Translations under genes and position numbers: made by a program | In this document: positions 50,089-58,879 of the stretch, one piece after another | Layout: every line of letters starts with the position of its first letter | How positions within the stretch are numbered: position 1 is the first letter of the stretch | Notes under the pieces: model-generated | Told to the model about the DNA's origin: nothing | What the model saw: the letters and a program-made list of their open reading frames with translations, nothing else | Database searches by the model: none | Source: Amnibacterium endophyticum | GTDB lineage: Bacteria > Actinomycetota > Actinomycetes > Actinomycetales > Microbacteriaceae | DNA: 64,000 nt | Direction: 5' to 3' | Assembly: GCF_042680685.1 (NCBI RefSeq) | Contig: NZ_JBHUEA010000015.1 | Coordinates: 1 to 64,000 of the forward strand

Positions 50089-50673
50089 ATGGCCGACCTC
50101 AAGATCGGCGTGGTGCTCGGCAGCACCCGCCAGGGCCGCCTCGGCGAGCACGTCGCGAACTGGATCATGGACCGCACCGCGGACCGCGACGGCGCCGACT
50201 ACGAGCTCGTCGACCTCCGCGACTACCCGATGCCCTTCTTCGACGGCGTCTCGCCGGCCTACGTGCCGCCGAGCGACCCCGAGGTGCAGCGCTTCGCGGC
50301 CAAGATCGCCGAGTTCGACGGCTACGTCTTCATCACCCCGGAGTACAACCACAGCTTCTCCGGCGTCCTGAAGAACGCGCTCGACTCGATCTACCCCGAG
50401 TTCAACAACAAGGCCGCGGGCTTCGCCTCCTACGGCTCGCTCTCCGGCGCCCGCGCCGTCGAGCAGCTGCGCCTGGTGTCGTCCGAGCTGCAGCTCGCGC
50501 ACGTCCGCACGCAGCTCGCCTTCAGCATCTTCACCGACTTCAGCGGCTTCGGCACCCCGGACGTGGAGTTCACGCCCGGCCCGCAGCACGAGGTCGGCGC
50601 CGAGGGCCTGTTCGGCCAGCTCGAGGCCTGGGCCGGCGCCCTGCGCCAGGTGCGCCAGCCCGTCGCGGCCTGA
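50089..50673 (+). CDS. NADPH-dependent FMN reductase family protein
   Basis: Flavodoxin-like protein of 194 residues: LKIGVVLGSTRQGRLGEHVA binds the FMN phosphate, ELVDLRDYPMPFFDG, then FITPEYNHSFSGVLKNALD, the typical flavin-binding loop. Relatives are NAD(P)H quinone or azo reductases used against electrophile stress. GGAAGGA precedes ATG 50089. It is divergent from and probably controlled by the MarR protein. A hairpin terminator follows. Confidence 0.92.
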   Translation: MADLKIGVVLGSTRQGRLGEHVANWIMDRTADRDGADYELVDLRDYPMPFFDGVSPAYVPPSDPEVQRFAAKIAEFDGYVFITPEYNHSFSGVLKNALDSIYPEFNNKAAGFASYGSLSGARAVEQLRLVSSELQLAHVRTQLAFSIFTDFSGFGTPDVEFTPGPQHEVGAEGLFGQLEAWAGALRQVRQPVAA

Positions 50674-50693
50674 CGCCGCTCCACGGAGCACCC

Positions 50694-50727
50694 GACCCCG
50701 CGCGAGGCAACCGCCCCGCGCGGGGTC
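50694..50727 (+). terminator. Terminator after the FMN reductase gene
   Basis: An 11-bp perfect stem (50694-50704 with 50717-50727) and a 12-base loop, located before the allB promoter. Confidence 0.75.
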
Positions 50728-50750
50728 CTCCGCGTCCGCGAGCGCATCGC

Positions 50751-50782
50751 GACACACGCCGGAAAAGTGCTGCTGCTTGAAT
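50751..50782 (+). promoter_or_regulatory. GlnR-like box and -10 of allB
   Basis: GACAC (50751-50755), 6 bases, GAAAA (50762-50766), 10 bases, TTGAAT (50777-50782), then 7 bases and GTG 50790. It is the weakest match of the set (one change in each half) but has the same spacing. Confidence 0.4.
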
Positions 50783-50789
50783 CCGCGGT

Positions 50790-52112
50790 GTGCACCGCCT
50801 CGTCATCGCCGCCGACCGCGCGCTCGTGGACGGCGCCTTCCGACCCGCCGCGGTCACGGTCGAGGACGGCCGCATCACCGCCGTCGAGCCCCTCGGAGCG
50901 ACGCCGGCGGAGGCGATCCGGCTGGCCGCGGACGAGGTCCTGCTCCCGGGCCTAGTCGACACGCACGTGCACGTCAACGAACCCGGCCGCACCGAGTGGG
51001 AGGGCTTCCGCACCGCCACGGCGGCCGCGGCGGCGGGCGGCGTCACGACGCTGATCGACATGCCGTTGAACTCGATCCCGCCGACGATCGACCCGGCGGC
51101 GCTGCGGGTGAAGCGCGAGGCGGCGGCGCGCTCCGCGCTGGTCGACGTCGGCTTCTGGGGCGGTGCGGTGCCGGCCTCGCTGGGGTCGCTCGAGGCGCTG
51201 TGGGACGCGGGCGTCTTCGGCTTCAAGTGCTTCCTCGCGCCCTCGGGCGTCGACGAGTTCCCGCACCTCTCCCACGAGCAGCTGGACCGCGCGCTCGAGG
51301 AGCTCGCCGCCTTCGACGGGCTGCTGATCGTCCACGCCGAGGACCCCGAGGTGCTCGACCGGCACGTGGGCGGCGGAGGGCCGGGATACCCGGCGTTCGT
51401 CGCGTCCCGCCCGCCCGAGGCCGAGACGACGGCGATCAGCGCGGTGATCGAGGGGATCCGGCGCACCGGCGGGCGCGCGCACGTGCTGCACCTGTCGGCC
51501 GCGAGCGCCCTGCCGCTCGTCGCCGCGGCGAAGGCCGAGGGCCTGCGGCTCACCGCCGAGACCTGCCCCCACTACCTCGTCTTCGACGAGGAGCACATCC
51601 CGGACGGCGCGACGCAGTACAAGTGCTGCCCGCCGATCCGCGACCGCGCGAACCAGGACGCGCTGTGGCGGGGCCTGCTGGAGGGCGTCGTCGACCTCGT
51701 CGTGAGCGACCACTCCCCCTCGACCCCGGAGCGCAAGTTCGCGGGCGGTGGCGACTTCCAGGCGGCCTGGGGCGGCATCGCCGGGCTGCAGTCCGGCCTG
51801 TCCGCCGTCTGGACCGAGGCGCGCCGTCGCGGCGTCCCGCTGGAGACCGTCGTCGACCGGTTCAGCCGCCGCACCGCCGACTTCGTCGGCCTGGGCACCA
51901 AGGGCCGGATCGCGGTCGGCGCGGACGCCGACCTGGTGGTCTTCGCGCCGGACGCCCCGTACGCGCTCGAGGCGTCGGGGCTGCGCTACCGGAACCCGGT
52001 CAGCGCGTACCTGCACCACGAGCTCGTCGGGGTCGTGCGGCGCACCCTGCTCGCAGGGGTCGACGTCGACCCCGCCGCGGCGCCGCGAGGGCGGCTGCTC
52101 GAGCGCGCCTGA
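50790..52112 (+). CDS. allB: Allantoinase
   Basis: Zinc amidohydrolase of 440 residues opening allantoin to allantoate. Metal and active-site motifs: DTHVHVNEPGRTEWEGF (HxH), GFKCFLAPSG with the lysine that is carbamylated, HAEDPEV, HLSAAS and SDHSPSTPERK. The C-terminus shows KGRIAVGADADLVVFAPDAP as in cyclic amidohydrolases. GTG 50790 begins the protein; no ribosome site is seen but a -10 lies 7 bases upstream. First gene of the purine-degradation locus, transcribed alone. Confidence 0.93.
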   Translation: MHRLVIAADRALVDGAFRPAAVTVEDGRITAVEPLGATPAEAIRLAADEVLLPGLVDTHVHVNEPGRTEWEGFRTATAAAAAGGVTTLIDMPLNSIPPTIDPAALRVKREAAARSALVDVGFWGGAVPASLGSLEALWDAGVFGFKCFLAPSGVDEFPHLSHEQLDRALEELAAFDGLLIVHAEDPEVLDRHVGGGGPGYPAFVASRPPEAETTAISAVIEGIRRTGGRAHVLHLSAASALPLVAAAKAEGLRLTAETCPHYLVFDEEHIPDGATQYKCCPPIRDRANQDALWRGLLEGVVDLVVSDHSPSTPERKFAGGGDFQAAWGGIAGLQSGLSAVWTEARRRGVPLETVVDRFSRRTADFVGLGTKGRIAVGADADLVVFAPDAPYALEASGLRYRNPVSAYLHHELVGVVRRTLLAGVDVDPAAAPRGRLLERA

Positions 52113-52115
52113 CGC

Positions 52116-52256
52116 TCAGCGGCGGGCGCGCCGCCCACAGGACGGGCAGACCCAGCCCGACCGGGCGGGTTCTGCGGCGCGCAGCATGTGCTCGCCGCAG
52201 CGGCACGTGCGCGTGCTGTAGGAGGCGGAGTCGTGGGGGACGGGCAGTGCGGTCAT
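52116..52256 (-). CDS. Tiny zinc-ribbon-like protein
   Basis: Protein of 46 residues with CRCGEH and CPSCGRR, giving two Cys pairs about 22 residues apart that could bind one zinc. It begins MTALPVPHDSASYSTRT at ATG 52256, with AGG 6 bases upstream. Its stop is 4 bases from the allB stop on the opposite strand. No family is recognised; the Cys pattern and tight packing support it as a gene. Confidence 0.5.
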   Translation of the reverse strand: MTALPVPHDSASYSTRTCRCGEHMLRAAEPARSGWVCPSCGRRARR

Positions 52257-52272
52257 GTCGACCTGCTCACCT

Positions 52273-52288
52273 GAGGCCGATCGGCCTC
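52273..52288. repeat. Perfect 16-bp palindrome in the 52257-52479 gap
   Basis: GAGGCCGATCGGCCTC lies 17 bases upstream of the zinc-ribbon gene. It may be an operator or hairpin. The rest of the gap (52289-52479) shows a possible minus-strand -10 TACCAT near 52373 and nothing else convincing. Confidence 0.4.
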
Positions 52289-52479
52289 GATCTCGGCGAC
52301 CGGTGACGGAGCACGCGGGCCGCAGATCGCGGGTCGTCGTCGTGTCCACCGCTGTCCCGGCGCCGCCACCGATGGTAGTCGCCCGCGCGCCGGATGGGAA
52401 GACGCCGCGAAGTCGCCGCCTGGGGCTTGACACGCGCGAGAACGCACCTCGGCGGGCTCCGCGGTGCGGGTCGAGCGGA

Positions 52480-53244
52480 TCAGCGGCGCCACTCCCACGG
52501 GGTCGTCGAGGAGACGCGGCGGAACCCGGAGCGCTCGAGGATCGGGCGGGAGAACTCGGTCGAGTCGCTGCTCAGGTAGCGGATCCCGCGGTCCAGCGCG
52601 GATCTCGCTCGGGCGGCCGTCAGGGCACGGTAGATGCCGCGGTGCCGGTGATCGGCCCGGGTCGCGCCGCCCCAGAGCCCCGCGAACGCGGTGCCGGGCA
52701 CCGGCTCGAGCCGGCCGGTCGACACCACCTCGCCGCCCGACTCGGCCGCCCACAGCTCGCCGCCGCGCGCGATGCGCCGCAGCAGGTCCTCGGCCCGGTC
52801 CTCGGAGACCGGGTCGCCGAAGACCTGGTCGGCCATCGCGCTCGCGGCGCGGACGTCGTCCGGCGAGGTCATCCGTCGAAGCCGCACGCCCTCCGGCAGC
52901 GGCACGTCCCGGGCGAGCAGCCGCGCCTCCCCGATCATGATCGACTCGGCCTCCCCCTCCTCGAAGCCGGCCGCGGCGAGCGCCTCGAGCAGCCCGGGCG
53001 CACGGTCGTGCGCCCGGGTCTTCCACTCGACGACCCGGACGTCCGCGTCGGCGCGCAGCCGGTCGAGCGCGTCGCGCACGAACGGCGCGGGATCGCCGGG
53101 CGGCAGGTCGCGGCAGGTGATGAAGCCGAAGCCGTCCGGGAACACCGCGAGCAGGGCGGGCCCGAGGCGCATGGTGCGCAAGGCGCTGCGCACCTCCGCG
53201 TCCCCGCGCAGCTGGTCGTCGTACGCCGCGAGCAGATCGTCCAC
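52480..53244 (-). CDS. GNAT family acetyltransferase
   Basis: Protein of 254 residues. The N-terminal half (about 1-125) is poorly conserved; the C-terminal half is a GNAT domain: GVRLRRMTSPDDVRAASAMA, STGRLEPVPGTAFAGLWGGA, then TRADHRHRGIYRALTAARAR (acetyl-CoA loop RHRGIYRAL) and LSSDSTEFSRPILERSGFRR. The GTG start at 53244 lies 7 bases after CAGGAT on the minus strand. It is divergent from uox. Substrate unknown; no sign of a purine role. Confidence 0.82.
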   Translation of the reverse strand: MDDLLAAYDDQLRGDAEVRSALRTMRLGPALLAVFPDGFGFITCRDLPPGDPAPFVRDALDRLRADADVRVVEWKTRAHDRAPGLLEALAAAGFEEGEAESIMIGEARLLARDVPLPEGVRLRRMTSPDDVRAASAMADQVFGDPVSEDRAEDLLRRIARGGELWAAESGGEVVSTGRLEPVPGTAFAGLWGGATRADHRHRGIYRALTAARARSALDRGIRYLSSDSTEFSRPILERSGFRRVSSTTPWEWRR

Positions 53245-53265
53245 ACCGATGATCCTGGCGCGGCC

Positions 53266-53297
53266 TTCACACGACCGAAACCTGCGCCTGGGAGGCT
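53266..53297 (+). promoter_or_regulatory. GlnR-like box and candidate -10 of uox
   Basis: TTCAC (53266-53270), 6 bases, GAAAC (53277-53281), 10 bases, GAGGCT (53292-53297), 7 bases, ATG 53305. One mismatch to GTnAC-N6-GAAAC. The GAGGCT hexamer is a weak -10 and overlaps GGAGG, which could instead be the ribosome site. Confidence 0.45.
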
Positions 53298-53304
53298 GCC
53301 GCCC

Positions 53305-54204
53305 ATGGCGATCGTCCTCGGCCCCAACCAGTACGGGAAGGCGGAGACCCGCCTGGTGCGGCTCGTGCGGGACAGCCCGGTGCACGGGATCACCGATCTG
53401 AACGTCTCCTCGGCGCTGCGCGGCGACTTCGACGCCGCCTACCTCGACGGCGACCAGCGGAACGTCCTGCCCACCGACACGCAGAAGAACTCCGCCTACG
53501 TCTGGGCGAAGAAGGTCGTGCCGGACCCGATCGAGGCCTACGGCCTGGCGCTCGCGCACCACTTCGTCGACGACGTCGCGCCGGTCGAGGCCGCCCGGAT
53601 CGAGATCGAGCGCTTCGACTGGACCCGCGTCGCCGTGGGAGGGGCGCCGCACGACCACACGTTCGTGCGGACGGGCCAGGAGGTGCGGACGGCCGCCGTC
53701 ACGCTCGAGCCGCCCGCGACGCACGTGGTCCAGGGCTTCAAGGACCTGATCGTGCTGAAGAGCACCGGCAGCCGCTTCAAGGACTTCCTCGTCGACGAGT
53801 ACACGACGCTCCAGCCGACGGACGACCGCATCATGGCGACCTCGCTGACTGCGCGCTGGCGGGTCAGCGACCCGGCCGCGGACCTCGACTGGAACGGGAT
53901 GTACGCGGGCGTGAAAGCGGTGATGCTCGAGCGGTTCGCGACCCTCGACAGCCTCGCGCTGCAGCAGACGCTCTGGCACATGGGCCGGGCGGCGCTCGAG
54001 GCGTACCCCGAGATCGCGGAGATCCGGCTGGTCGCCCCGAACAAGCACCACTTCCTCGTCGACTTCACCCCGTTCGACGAGTCGAACGAGAACGAGGTGT
54101 TCCACGCCGACGACCGCCCCTACGGGCTGATCCAGGCGAGCGCCCTCCGCGACGACGCGGCGCCGGCGGGCGACGCCTGGTGGACCTTCGTCGACCTCGC
54201 CTGA
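53305..54204 (+). CDS. uox: Urate oxidase (uricase)
   Basis: Cofactor-free enzyme of 299 residues converting urate to 5-hydroxyisourate. Catalytic Lys in NQYGKAETRLVRL, Thr in NVLPTDTQKNSAYVWAKK, then VLKSTGSRFKDFLVDEYTTL and the C-terminal NKHHFLVDFTPF. The start MAIVLGPNQYGKAE is typical of the short N-terminus. The last 14 codons and the following spacer are part of a perfect 79-bp tandem duplication; the first copy contains the functional stop. Works with xdh (29.6 kb) upstream and HIU hydrolase/OHCU decarboxylase (55.4-56.2 kb) downstream in the pathway. Confidence 0.95.
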   Translation: MAIVLGPNQYGKAETRLVRLVRDSPVHGITDLNVSSALRGDFDAAYLDGDQRNVLPTDTQKNSAYVWAKKVVPDPIEAYGLALAHHFVDDVAPVEAARIEIERFDWTRVAVGGAPHDHTFVRTGQEVRTAAVTLEPPATHVVQGFKDLIVLKSTGSRFKDFLVDEYTTLQPTDDRIMATSLTARWRVSDPAADLDWNGMYAGVKAVMLERFATLDSLALQQTLWHMGRAALEAYPEIAEIRLVAPNKHHFLVDFTPFDESNENEVFHADDRPYGLIQASALRDDAAPAGDAWWTFVDLA

Positions 54205-54326
54205 CGGCCGAGCGCGGCATCGCCTCCGGCACGACGAAGGGCCGGCGGGCGACGCCTGGTGGACCTTCGTCGACCTCGCCTGACGGCCGAGCGCGGCATC
54301 GCCTCCGGCACGACGAAGGGCCGGCG
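54162..54326. repeat. Perfect 79-bp tandem duplication at the uox 3' end
   Basis: 54162-54240 and 54241-54319 are identical base for base, and a third partial copy of 7 bases follows (54320-54326). The unit contains the last codons and stop of uox and the left arm of the terminator. The identity of the copies implies a recent event or an assembly artefact. Confidence 0.95.
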
Positions 54327-54351
54327 CCCGAGGCGCCGGCCCTTCGTCGTG
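54309..54351. terminator. Bidirectional 20-bp terminator after uox
   Basis: Perfect 20-base arms (54309-54328 with 54332-54351). The predicted 3-base loop would open to a larger one in practice. It lies between convergent stops at 54204 and 54358. Because of the tandem duplication its left arm is partly present a second time at 54230-54247. Confidence 0.85.
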
Positions 54352-54357
54352 ATCCGC

Positions 54358-54531
54358 TCAGGAGTCGGAGGCGTCCTTCGCCTTCTCGGTCTCCATGCGG
54401 TCGGATCCCATGTCCTGGTCCTTGACGCCCTGACCGGTCAGCTCCGCGTCGTCGGTGCGCTTGCCGACGGCCTCCTCGGCCTTGCCGGCCGCCTGCTGGA
54501 CCGCGTCCTTCGCCTTGTCTCCGATGGCCAT
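54358..54531 (-). CDS. CsbD-like stress protein
   Basis: Small hydrophilic protein of 57 residues: MAIGDKAKDAVQQAAGKAEE then AVGKRTDDAELTGQG, the CsbD family pattern of stress-induced proteins of unknown mechanism. ATG 54531 has GAGGAGGAA just upstream. The C-terminus is acidic (METEKAKDASDS). Confidence 0.85.
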   Translation of the reverse strand: MAIGDKAKDAVQQAAGKAEEAVGKRTDDAELTGQGVKDQDMGSDRMETEKAKDASDS

Positions 54532-54671
54532 GCCGTTCCTCCTCGTGGGTCGGACGTGTTCCCGACGTCCTCGGGTCCTCCACGCTCGCAGGACGCCCCT
54601 GCGGAGCGCCTGGATCCGGCGCGTCCCGGAGGCGGCTCCCAGGTTGCGGGACCTCGCCAGGCGCCGCACGA

Positions 54672-54677
54672 CAGGAT
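54672..54677 (+). promoter_or_regulatory. Possible -10, leaderless HAD gene
   Basis: CAGGAT, 6 bases, ATG 54684. It lacks the first T of the hexamer but keeps the important A and T positions and the spacing. Confidence 0.4.
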
Positions 54678-54683
54678 CGAGCG

Positions 54684-55393
54684 ATGGCGCCCCCGCGACT
54701 GGTGCTGTTCGACCTGGACGGCACCCTGCTCGACGGCTCCGGCCTGCCCGCGGCCATGCGCCGCACCTGCGAGGCGATCGCGGCGGACCTCCCCGGGGTC
54801 TCCGCCGACGACCTGGTCGCGGCCAACACGGCGGCGTGGCAGCGACTCTGGCCCGAGGTCGAGGACGACTGGATGCTCGGCGGCCGGGACGGGGACGCGG
54901 TCGCCGCCGAGATCTGGCGGGCGGCGCTCACGGCCGTCGGCGCCGACGACCCGCGCCTGCTCACCGCGACGCTGCACCGCTGGACGGAGGAGGAGCGGGC
55001 GATGTTCCGCCTCTACGACGACGTGCTGCCGGCGCTCGACGCCGTGGAGGGCACCGGGGCGCGGATCGGGCTGCTGACGAACGGCGCCGGGACCGTGCAG
55101 CGGCGCAAGCTCGCGGCGACGGGACTCGGCGAGCGGTTCGACCCGCTCGTGATCTCCGGCGAGATCGGGCTGCGCAAGCCCGACCCCGAGGTCTTCGGCG
55201 TCGCGCTGCACCGGGCCTCGATCGGCGCCCACGACGCCTGGTACGTCGGCGACAACCTGTGGCACGACGTCGCGCCGGCCCGCGCCGCCGGGCTGCACGC
55301 GGTCTGGGTCGACCGGCACGACATCGCACCCGAGGACGGCTGGCCGCGCCCGGACGCGGCGGTCACGACGCTCGCGGCGCTGCCCGCGCTGCT

Positions 55394-55409
<16 letters not shown>
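54684..55409 (+). CDS. HAD family phosphatase
   Basis: Protein of 241 residues with all four HAD motifs: LVLFDLDGTLLDG (nucleophile Asp), GLLTNGAG (Thr), GLRKPDPEVFG (Lys) and YVGDNLWHDV (Asp). The cap is inserted after motif I, as in phosphoglycolate-phosphatase-like subclass I enzymes. Substrate unknown. It is convergent with the HIU hydrolase gene and overlaps its 3' end by 16 bases. Confidence 0.9.
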
Positions 55410-55722
<313 letters not shown>

Positions 55723-55726
<4 letters not shown>

Positions 55727-56211
55727 GCGTCCTCCTCGAACAGGGCGCCGAGGCGCAGCGCGGCGATCTGCCGCAGCTGGTCCTTCGCCTCGGCGGTCTC
55801 GTCCGCGGGGTCCTGCTTGAGACGGCGCTGCAGCTCGTCGAGGATCTCCTGCCGGCTGCGTCCCGCCGCGCGGATGAGGAACACCCGACCGAACCGCTCC
55901 TCGTACACCGCGTTGCCGCGGGCGATCGCGGCGTCGAGCCCCTCCTCGGCGCGGCCGAGCCCGGCCTGCTCGTCCGCCGAGAGGCGCACCGCGGTGCCGT
56001 CGCCGCTGGCCCGCTCGCCGATGCGGGGGTGGTGCGCGACCGCCTCGTCGAGGTCCTCGTCCGTGAGCCGGCGCGCGGCGGCGTCACCCGCCTCGACGAG
56101 CGCGGCCACCGAGTCGTACGGGCCGCGACCCGCGACCTCGTCCACCCACCGCCGGGAGCCGAGCGCCGCGGCCAGCCGTTCCCGCGCCCGGTCCGTCGAG
56201 GTGTCGATCAC
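55723..56211 (-). CDS. uraD: OHCU decarboxylase
   Basis: Protein of 162 residues giving S-allantoin. Catalytic His in AVAHHPRIGERA, preceded by GRGPYDSVAALVEAG, and FGRVFLIRAAGRSRQEILDE near the C-terminus. It starts at GTG 56211 with TAGGCT 7 bases upstream, so it may have its own leaderless promoter although the MFS gene ends only 14 bases upstream. Coupled to uraH. Confidence 0.95.
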
Positions 56212-56218
56212 CGCGCCG

Positions 56219-56224
56219 AGCCTA
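56219..56224 (-). promoter_or_regulatory. -10 element of uraD
   Basis: TAGGCT on the minus strand, then 7 bases and GTG 56211. It abuts the MFS stop codon. Confidence 0.45.
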
Positions 56225-56225
56225 C

Positions 56226-57446
56226 TCAGGCGGCGCGGGCGGCCGGCCGGCTCGGCGAGCCCGCGGCCGGCGCCGCGAGCCCCGTGCCGACGACGAGCAC
56301 CAGGACGACGAGCAGCGCGTTCAGGATGCCGACGTGCTCGCCGAGCACCCCGATGACGGGCGGGCCGACGAGGAAGGCGAAGTAGCCGATGGTCGCGACA
56401 GCGCTGACCGTCGCGGTCGCGGTGCGGGGGTCGTCGGCCGCGGCCGACATGGCGACCGGGAACCCCAGCGAGGCGCCGAGGCCCCAGAGCACCACGCCGA
56501 CGACCGCGATCCCGTCGACGGGCACGAAGATCACGACGAGCAGGCCGACGACCGCGAGCGCAGCCGTGCCGCGGAGCACCGGGACGCGGCCGAAGCGGTC
56601 GAGCAGGGGCACCCCGCCGATGCGGCCGACCGTCATGGCGGCGAGGAAGACCGCGAGCACCGCGGCGCCGCCGGCGTTGTCGAGGCCGTGGCCGTCGACC
56701 ATCGCGAGGCTCAGCCAGTCGTTCGCGCTGCCCTCCGCGAACGCCATGCCGAGCGCGACCGCCCCGATCAGGAGCACGCGGCGGTCGCGCCAGACGGACA
56801 GCCGGTCGCGCCAGGTGCTCGGGGCGACCTCGGCGGTCGCGTCGATCGGCTGCTCGGCGGGCTGGAGGAAGCGGACGAGGACGACCGTGGTCGCGAGGGC
56901 CACGACGCCGACGCCGGCGAAGTGGACCGCGATCGGCACACCGGCCGCCTCGAGCAGCGACCCGAGGGCGGCGCCCAGGACGGTGCCGCCGCTGAACGAC
57001 GCGTGGAACAGGGGCATGATCGTGCGGCCGATCGCGCGCTCGTTCGCCGCGCCGGAGAGGTTCATGGCGACGTCGACCACGCTCGAGAGCCCGACGACCA
57101 GGAGGATCACGAAGATCGCCGCGAACGACGGAGCGACCGCGACGACCAGTCCGAGCGCGATCATCGCCACGCTGACGGCGGCGTAGACGACGAGGATCGT
57201 CCGCGTCGCGCCGAGCCTCGCGATGATGTGGCTCGCCGCGATCAGACCCGTGATCGATCCGGCGCTGATCCCGATGATCAGGAAACCCATCTCCTGGGTG
57301 CTCGCGCCCAGCAGGTCGCGGATGCCGGGGACCCGGCTCGCCCAGGTCGCGAACACCAGCCCGGTGAGGGCGAAGATGGTGAAGACCGCCGTGCGCCAGT
57401 GCCGCAGCTCCTTCGCGGGACGGGCACGGGGGGCGGTCCTGGTCAC
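56226..57446 (-). CDS. MFS transporter in the purine locus
   Basis: Twelve-helix transporter of 406 residues: RTAVFTIFALTGLVFATWAS, RVPGIRDLLGASTQEMGFLI and GTVLGAALGSLLEAAGVPIA. It resembles YbjJ/fucose-permease-like MFS proteins rather than the NCS2 xanthine/uracil permeases usual in purine clusters. Its place between uraD and the MocA gene suggests uptake of a purine, allantoin or a related compound, but this is only context. GTG 57446 lies 7 bases after TAGGGT on the minus strand. Confidence 0.88.
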   Translation of the reverse strand: MTRTAPRARPAKELRHWRTAVFTIFALTGLVFATWASRVPGIRDLLGASTQEMGFLIIGISAGSITGLIAASHIIARLGATRTILVVYAAVSVAMIALGLVVAVAPSFAAIFVILLVVGLSSVVDVAMNLSGAANERAIGRTIMPLFHASFSGGTVLGAALGSLLEAAGVPIAVHFAGVGVVALATTVVLVRFLQPAEQPIDATAEVAPSTWRDRLSVWRDRRVLLIGAVALGMAFAEGSANDWLSLAMVDGHGLDNAGGAAVLAVFLAAMTVGRIGGVPLLDRFGRVPVLRGTAALAVVGLLVVIFVPVDGIAVVGVVLWGLGASLGFPVAMSAAADDPRTATATVSAVATIGYFAFLVGPPVIGVLGEHVGILNALLVVLVLVVGTGLAAPAAGSPSRPAARAA

Positions 57447-57453
57447 CAGCAGG

Positions 57454-57459
57454 ACCCTA
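57454..57459 (-). promoter_or_regulatory. -10 element of the purine-locus MFS gene
   Basis: TAGGGT on the minus strand, then 7 bases and GTG 57446. It lies in the short divergent gap before the MocA gene. Confidence 0.5.
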
Positions 57460-57474
57460 TCGGCGGAGGTGCGG

Positions 57475-58050
57475 GTGACGACGGTCGGACTGGTGCTCGC
57501 GGCGGGCGCGGGTCGCCGGTTCGGCGGCCCGAAGGCGCTCGCCCGGACGGGCGGCGGGGAGCCGTGGACCGCCCGCGCGGCCCGGACGCTCCGGGCGGGC
57601 GGATGCGACGACGTCCTCGTCGTGCTGGGCGCCGAGGAGGAGGCCGCGCGGGCGCTCCTGCCGCGGGACGTGCGGGTGGTCCTGGCGCCCCGCTGGCGCG
57701 ACGGCGTCGGCGCCTCCCTGTCCGCCGGCGTCGCCGCGCTGCCGGCGGCGGACACCGCCGTCGTCGTCCCCGTGGACCTCCCCGGCCTGCCCGCGGCGGT
57801 GGTCGCACGCGTGCTCGACGCGGTGCCCGATCGCGGAGACCTGGCCAGGGCCGTCTACGCCGGGGCGCCCGGCCACCCCGTGGCGCTCGGGGCGGACCAC
57901 TGGCGCGCCTTCCGCGACGACCTCCGCGGCGACGAGGGCGGCCGCCGGTACCTCGAGCTGCACGGGGCGGCGCACGTCGAGTGCGGCGACCTCTTCGACG
58001 GCGCGGACGTCGACCATCGGGCGCAGCCGCCGACCCGCTTCGGGGACTGA
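57475..58050 (+). CDS. MocA/MobA-like molybdenum cofactor nucleotidyltransferase
   Basis: Protein of 191 residues with the nucleotidyltransferase signature LVLAAGAGRRFGGPKALAR, metal-binding VVVPVDLPGLP and a C-terminal DGADVDHRAQPP. This pattern fits the MocA group that adds CMP to molybdopterin for xanthine dehydrogenase-type enzymes. Its presence in the purine locus agrees with a role in maturing the enzyme encoded at 29.6-33 kb. GTG 57475 has GGAGG 5 bases upstream; GTG 57469 is an alternative. Confidence 0.85.
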   Translation: MTTVGLVLAAGAGRRFGGPKALARTGGGEPWTARAARTLRAGGCDDVLVVLGAEEEAARALLPRDVRVVLAPRWRDGVGASLSAGVAALPAADTAVVVPVDLPGLPAAVVARVLDAVPDRGDLARAVYAGAPGHPVALGADHWRAFRDDLRGDEGGRRYLELHGAAHVECGDLFDGADVDHRAQPPTRFGD

Positions 58051-58054
58051 CGCG

Positions 58055-58879
58055 TCAGTCGGCCTCGAGCTCGCCGAGGGCGCGGTAGGCCGCGTCGATG
58101 TCCGCGACCCGTGCCGCTCCGGCCGCGCCGAGCCGCCGGAGCACCGCGTCGGCGAGCGCGGCCGCGAACGCGCTCGCCGCCGCGTAGGAGTCGAAGGCGC
58201 CCGCCGACTCGATCGGCACCGAGAAGCGGTGCTCGACCCCGGCGGCCTCCGGGGCCCCCGGCTCGGTCACCAGGACGACGGCGGCCGGCGACGAGGCGAG
58301 CGCCGAAAGGAGCGCCCGGGTGCCGGCCGGGCGTCGCCGCAGCGCCACGAGCACGACCGCGTCCCGCGGCGTGAGCCCCACCAGCTCCTCGCCGAGCGAC
58401 TGCCCCTGCTGCGGCACGAGCGCGACGTCGGGACGCGCCTGCGCGAGCGCCTGCCGCAGCGGCATCGCCACTTCGCCCCCGCTGCGCAGACCGACGACGC
58501 GCACCCGCGCCGCGGCCGCCAGCACCTCGGCGGCGGCCTCGAGCGCGGCCGGATCGAGCTCGGCGGCGAGTCGCTGCAGGTTGCGCAGCTCCTGCGCGAG
58601 CAGCGCGGGCACGCGCTCGCCCCGCTGCTCCACCACGACGGGCAGGCCGGTGCCGCGCTGCGCCCGAAGCAGGTCGCGCACCTCGGACGACGCCGCGAAC
58701 CCGAGGCGCCGGTAGAGCCGGGAGACGGTCGCCTTGGACACCCCGGTCAGCCGCGCGAGCTCGCTCGAGTTGTACAGCGCGGACTCGTCCGGGCGGGCGC
58801 GGAGGAAGCCGGCGACGCGCTGCTCCTGCGGGGTCAGCGCCTGCCACGCGCCGTCGATCCGCTCCGCGAGCCCGGTCAC
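58055..58879 (-). CDS. RpiR family regulator of the purine operon
   Basis: Protein of 274 residues. N-terminal RpiR helix-turn-helix (LTPQEQRVAGFLRARPDESA, SELARLTGVSKATVSRLYRR) and C-terminal SIS domain (VRVVGLRSGGEVAMPLRQAL, VVLVALRRRPAGTRALLSAL). SIS domains normally bind phosphosugars, but RpiR proteins linked to purine/allantoin genes are known in other bacteria. GTG 58879 overlaps the allC stop, placing it last in a pucG-allC-regulator transcript. Confidence 0.9.
   Translation of the reverse strand: MTGLAERIDGAWQALTPQEQRVAGFLRARPDESALYNSSELARLTGVSKATVSRLYRRLGFAASSEVRDLLRAQRGTGLPVVVEQRGERVPALLAQELRNLQRLAAELDPAALEAAAEVLAAAARVRVVGLRSGGEVAMPLRQALAQARPDVALVPQQGQSLGEELVGLTPRDAVVLVALRRRPAGTRALLSALASSPAAVVLVTEPGAPEAAGVEHRFSVPIESAGAFDSYAAASAFAAALADAVLRRLGAAGAARVADIDAAYRALGELEAD

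Noticed and set aside
52427..52455. Perfect TTGACA (52427-52432) as a promoter
   Set aside because: No AT-containing -10 hexamer lies 16-19 bases downstream, and the following sequence is the 3' end of a minus-strand gene.
54120..54311. Small minus-strand ORF with an internally repeated Arg-rich product
   Set aside because: The repetition comes from the 79-bp duplication; there is no ribosome site and it is antisense to uox.
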